Shown one piece after another: positions 5,546 through 6,049 of a DNA stretch of 6,049 nucleotides; positions within the stretch are counted from its first letter, which is position 1, and every line of letters begins with the position of its first letter. A program made the position numbers and the translations under genes. The notes beneath the pieces were generated by a model. The model was not told where the DNA came from, searched no databases, and worked only from the letters and a program-made list of their open reading frames with translations. The stretch is from the NCBI GenBank assembly GCA_036269915.1, contig DATBDM010000150.1:1-6049 (forward strand). The letters run 5' to 3'. This DNA is from DATBDM01 sp036269915. GTDB taxonomy: Bacteria; Actinomycetota; Thermoleophilia; Solirubrobacterales; Solirubrobacteraceae.

Positions 5546-6049
5546 CTACCCAGCCGGGGTTGACGTGCAGCGACTCCGGCAGACCGCGACGAGCTCCCTC
5601 GCCGCCGCCTCCGAGTCCCCCGTGCGGGCCAGCGACGACGCCGCGCCGACCGCGATCGCGCCCGCGTCGAGGAACGCGCGGGCGTTCGACGCGTCCACCC
5701 CGCCCGTGACGAGCAGTGGCACCCCGGCGAGCGGCGCCAGCAGCTCGCGGACGTAGGACGGGCCGCCGAGCGAGCCCGGGAACAGCTTGACCACGTCCGC
5801 GCCGAGGCCGACCGCGCGCTCGACCTCCGACGGCGTGAGCGTGCCCGGGACCATCGGGACGCCGACCTCCGCAGCCCGCGCGAGCGCCGCGTCGACCGTC
5901 GCCGGTGCCACGCAGAACGTCGCGCCGGCGCCGACCGCGCGGTCGACGTCCGCCGCCGTGCGCACCGTCCCCGCGCCGACGAGCACGCCCGGATGGCGCT
6001 GGCGCGCCGCGGCGATGACCGCCTCGGCGTCCGGCGAGTCGAGCGTGAC
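5546..6049 (-). CDS. KDPG/KDPGal-type aldolase (2-dehydro-3-deoxy-phosphogluconate aldolase), 5' end beyond window
   Basis: A class I (Schiff-base) aldolase that cleaves 2-keto-3-deoxy-6-phospho-sugar acids to pyruvate and glyceraldehyde 3-phosphate in the cytoplasm. The 167 visible residues start at VTLDSP. Seen: LVGAGTVRTAADV (23-35), FCVAPATV (45-52), VPGTLTPSEV (67-76), the Schiff-base lysine Lys88 in VVKLFPG (86-92), LLVTGGVDASN (112-122) for phosphate binding, and AIAVGAASSL (131-140). By alignment to E. coli Eda (Glu45, Lys133), Val1 here corresponds to residue 46, so the catalytic Glu should be the residue just outside the window. The open frame continues through the window edge; the internal GTG at 5986 is not the start because it would remove conserved sequence. 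The last six residues (TSTPAG) and the stop are encoded by the right arm of the 5399-5566 palindrome. The gene is convergent with the ROK gene and separately transcribed. KDPG versus KDPGal specificity cannot be told. Confidence 0.92.
   Translation of the reverse strand, partial: VTLDSPDAEAVIAAARQRHPGVLVGAGTVRTAADVDRAVGAGATFCVAPATVDAALARAAEVGVPMVPGTLTPSEVERAVGLGADVVKLFPGSLGGPSYVRELLAPLAGVPLLVTGGVDASNARAFLDAGAIAVGAASSLARTGDSEAAARELVAVCRSRCTSTPAG

Larger units (their letters stand above)
5399..5566. repeat. Concentric imperfect palindrome between convergent genes, possible palindromic or MITE-like element
   Basis: The outer arms 5399-5420 (22 nt, beginning ACGTCAACCCCG) and 5544-5566 (23 nt) are reverse complements except for one extra base. 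They share a centre (about 5482.5) with the 16-bp hairpin 5466-5502 (centre 5484). Between arm and hairpin the left side is G-rich and the right side C-rich, with only partial complementarity. AGCGA occurs directly before the left arm (5394-5398) and 2 nt after the right arm (5569-5573), which could be a 5-bp target duplication but could be chance. No ORF of transposase type lies inside. The right arm overlaps the 3' end of the aldolase gene. A mobile palindromic element, a large bidirectional terminator or a structured RNA are all possible. Confidence 0.6.

Noticed and set aside
5394..5573. AGCGA flanks as a proven target-site duplication
   Set aside because: Only 5 bp, and offset by 2 nt from the right arm; kept only as a weak hint within the palindrome entry.
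5546..5986. Aldolase starting at the GTG at 5986
   Set aside because: Conserved VTL-type sequence continues upstream in frame to the window edge, and the catalytic Glu is expected just beyond it.
1..6049. tRNA, rRNA, CRISPR array, integrase or transposase gene
   Set aside because: I saw no cloverleaf, rRNA-like sequence, regularly spaced repeat array or recombinase motif in any frame.

Overview
The window is high-GC DNA (by eye about 70 %), densely coding, with GTG starts, stop/start overlaps, TAnnnT-type -10 boxes and one probable leaderless gene. This suits a high-GC actinobacterial-type genome. A deep-branching soil lineage such as Solirubrobacterales (Thermoleophilia) is my best guess, but that is inference from style, not from a marker gene.

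Layout: (1) Positions 1-3957, minus strand, form one sugar-type operon. In transcription order it encodes a Gfo/Idh/MocA NAD(P)-dependent oxidoreductase, a SIS-domain (UPF0309-like) phosphosugar-binding protein, an RbsB-type lipoprotein substrate-binding protein, and the N-terminal 301 residues of an RbsA/MglA-type tandem ABC ATPase that runs off the left edge. The first three genes overlap (4 nt and 14 nt). The last two are separated by a 60-nt gap holding a very GC-rich 14-bp hairpin. (2) Positions 3958-4154 are a divergent control region. It has two tandem minus-strand promoters of the same architecture (TTGACA/T, 18 nt, TACGGT), an 11-bp inverted repeat whose two arms each contain a TTGACA, one facing each way, and a separate 10-bp palindrome TGTCTAGACA just before the operon start codon. 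(3) Positions 4155-5363, plus strand, encode a ROK-family transcriptional regulator with an N-terminal winged helix. (4) Positions 5364-5545 lie between convergent genes and are mostly occupied by a concentric palindrome of about 168 bp (5399-5566), with 22/23-nt outer arms, a 16-bp central hairpin and a G-rich direct repeat. (5) Positions 5546-6049, minus strand, encode a KDPG/KDPGal-type aldolase whose 5' end is outside the window.

Likely logic: the ROK protein senses a sugar or sugar phosphate and controls the divergent operon and itself. The operon would import a sugar through SBP/ATPase/permease (permease presumably beyond the left edge), oxidise or reduce it with the Gfo/Idh enzyme, and handle a phosphosugar or amino-sugar phosphate with the SIS protein. 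The aldolase belongs to 2-keto-3-deoxy-sugar-acid catabolism, but is a separate convergent unit and need not be in the same pathway. The substrate cannot be read from sequence.

Most worth a second look: the concentric palindrome, which supplies the last six codons and the stop of the aldolase; the mirrored -35/operator arms; the missing ABC signature in the first ATPase domain; and an altered phosphosugar loop in the SIS protein.
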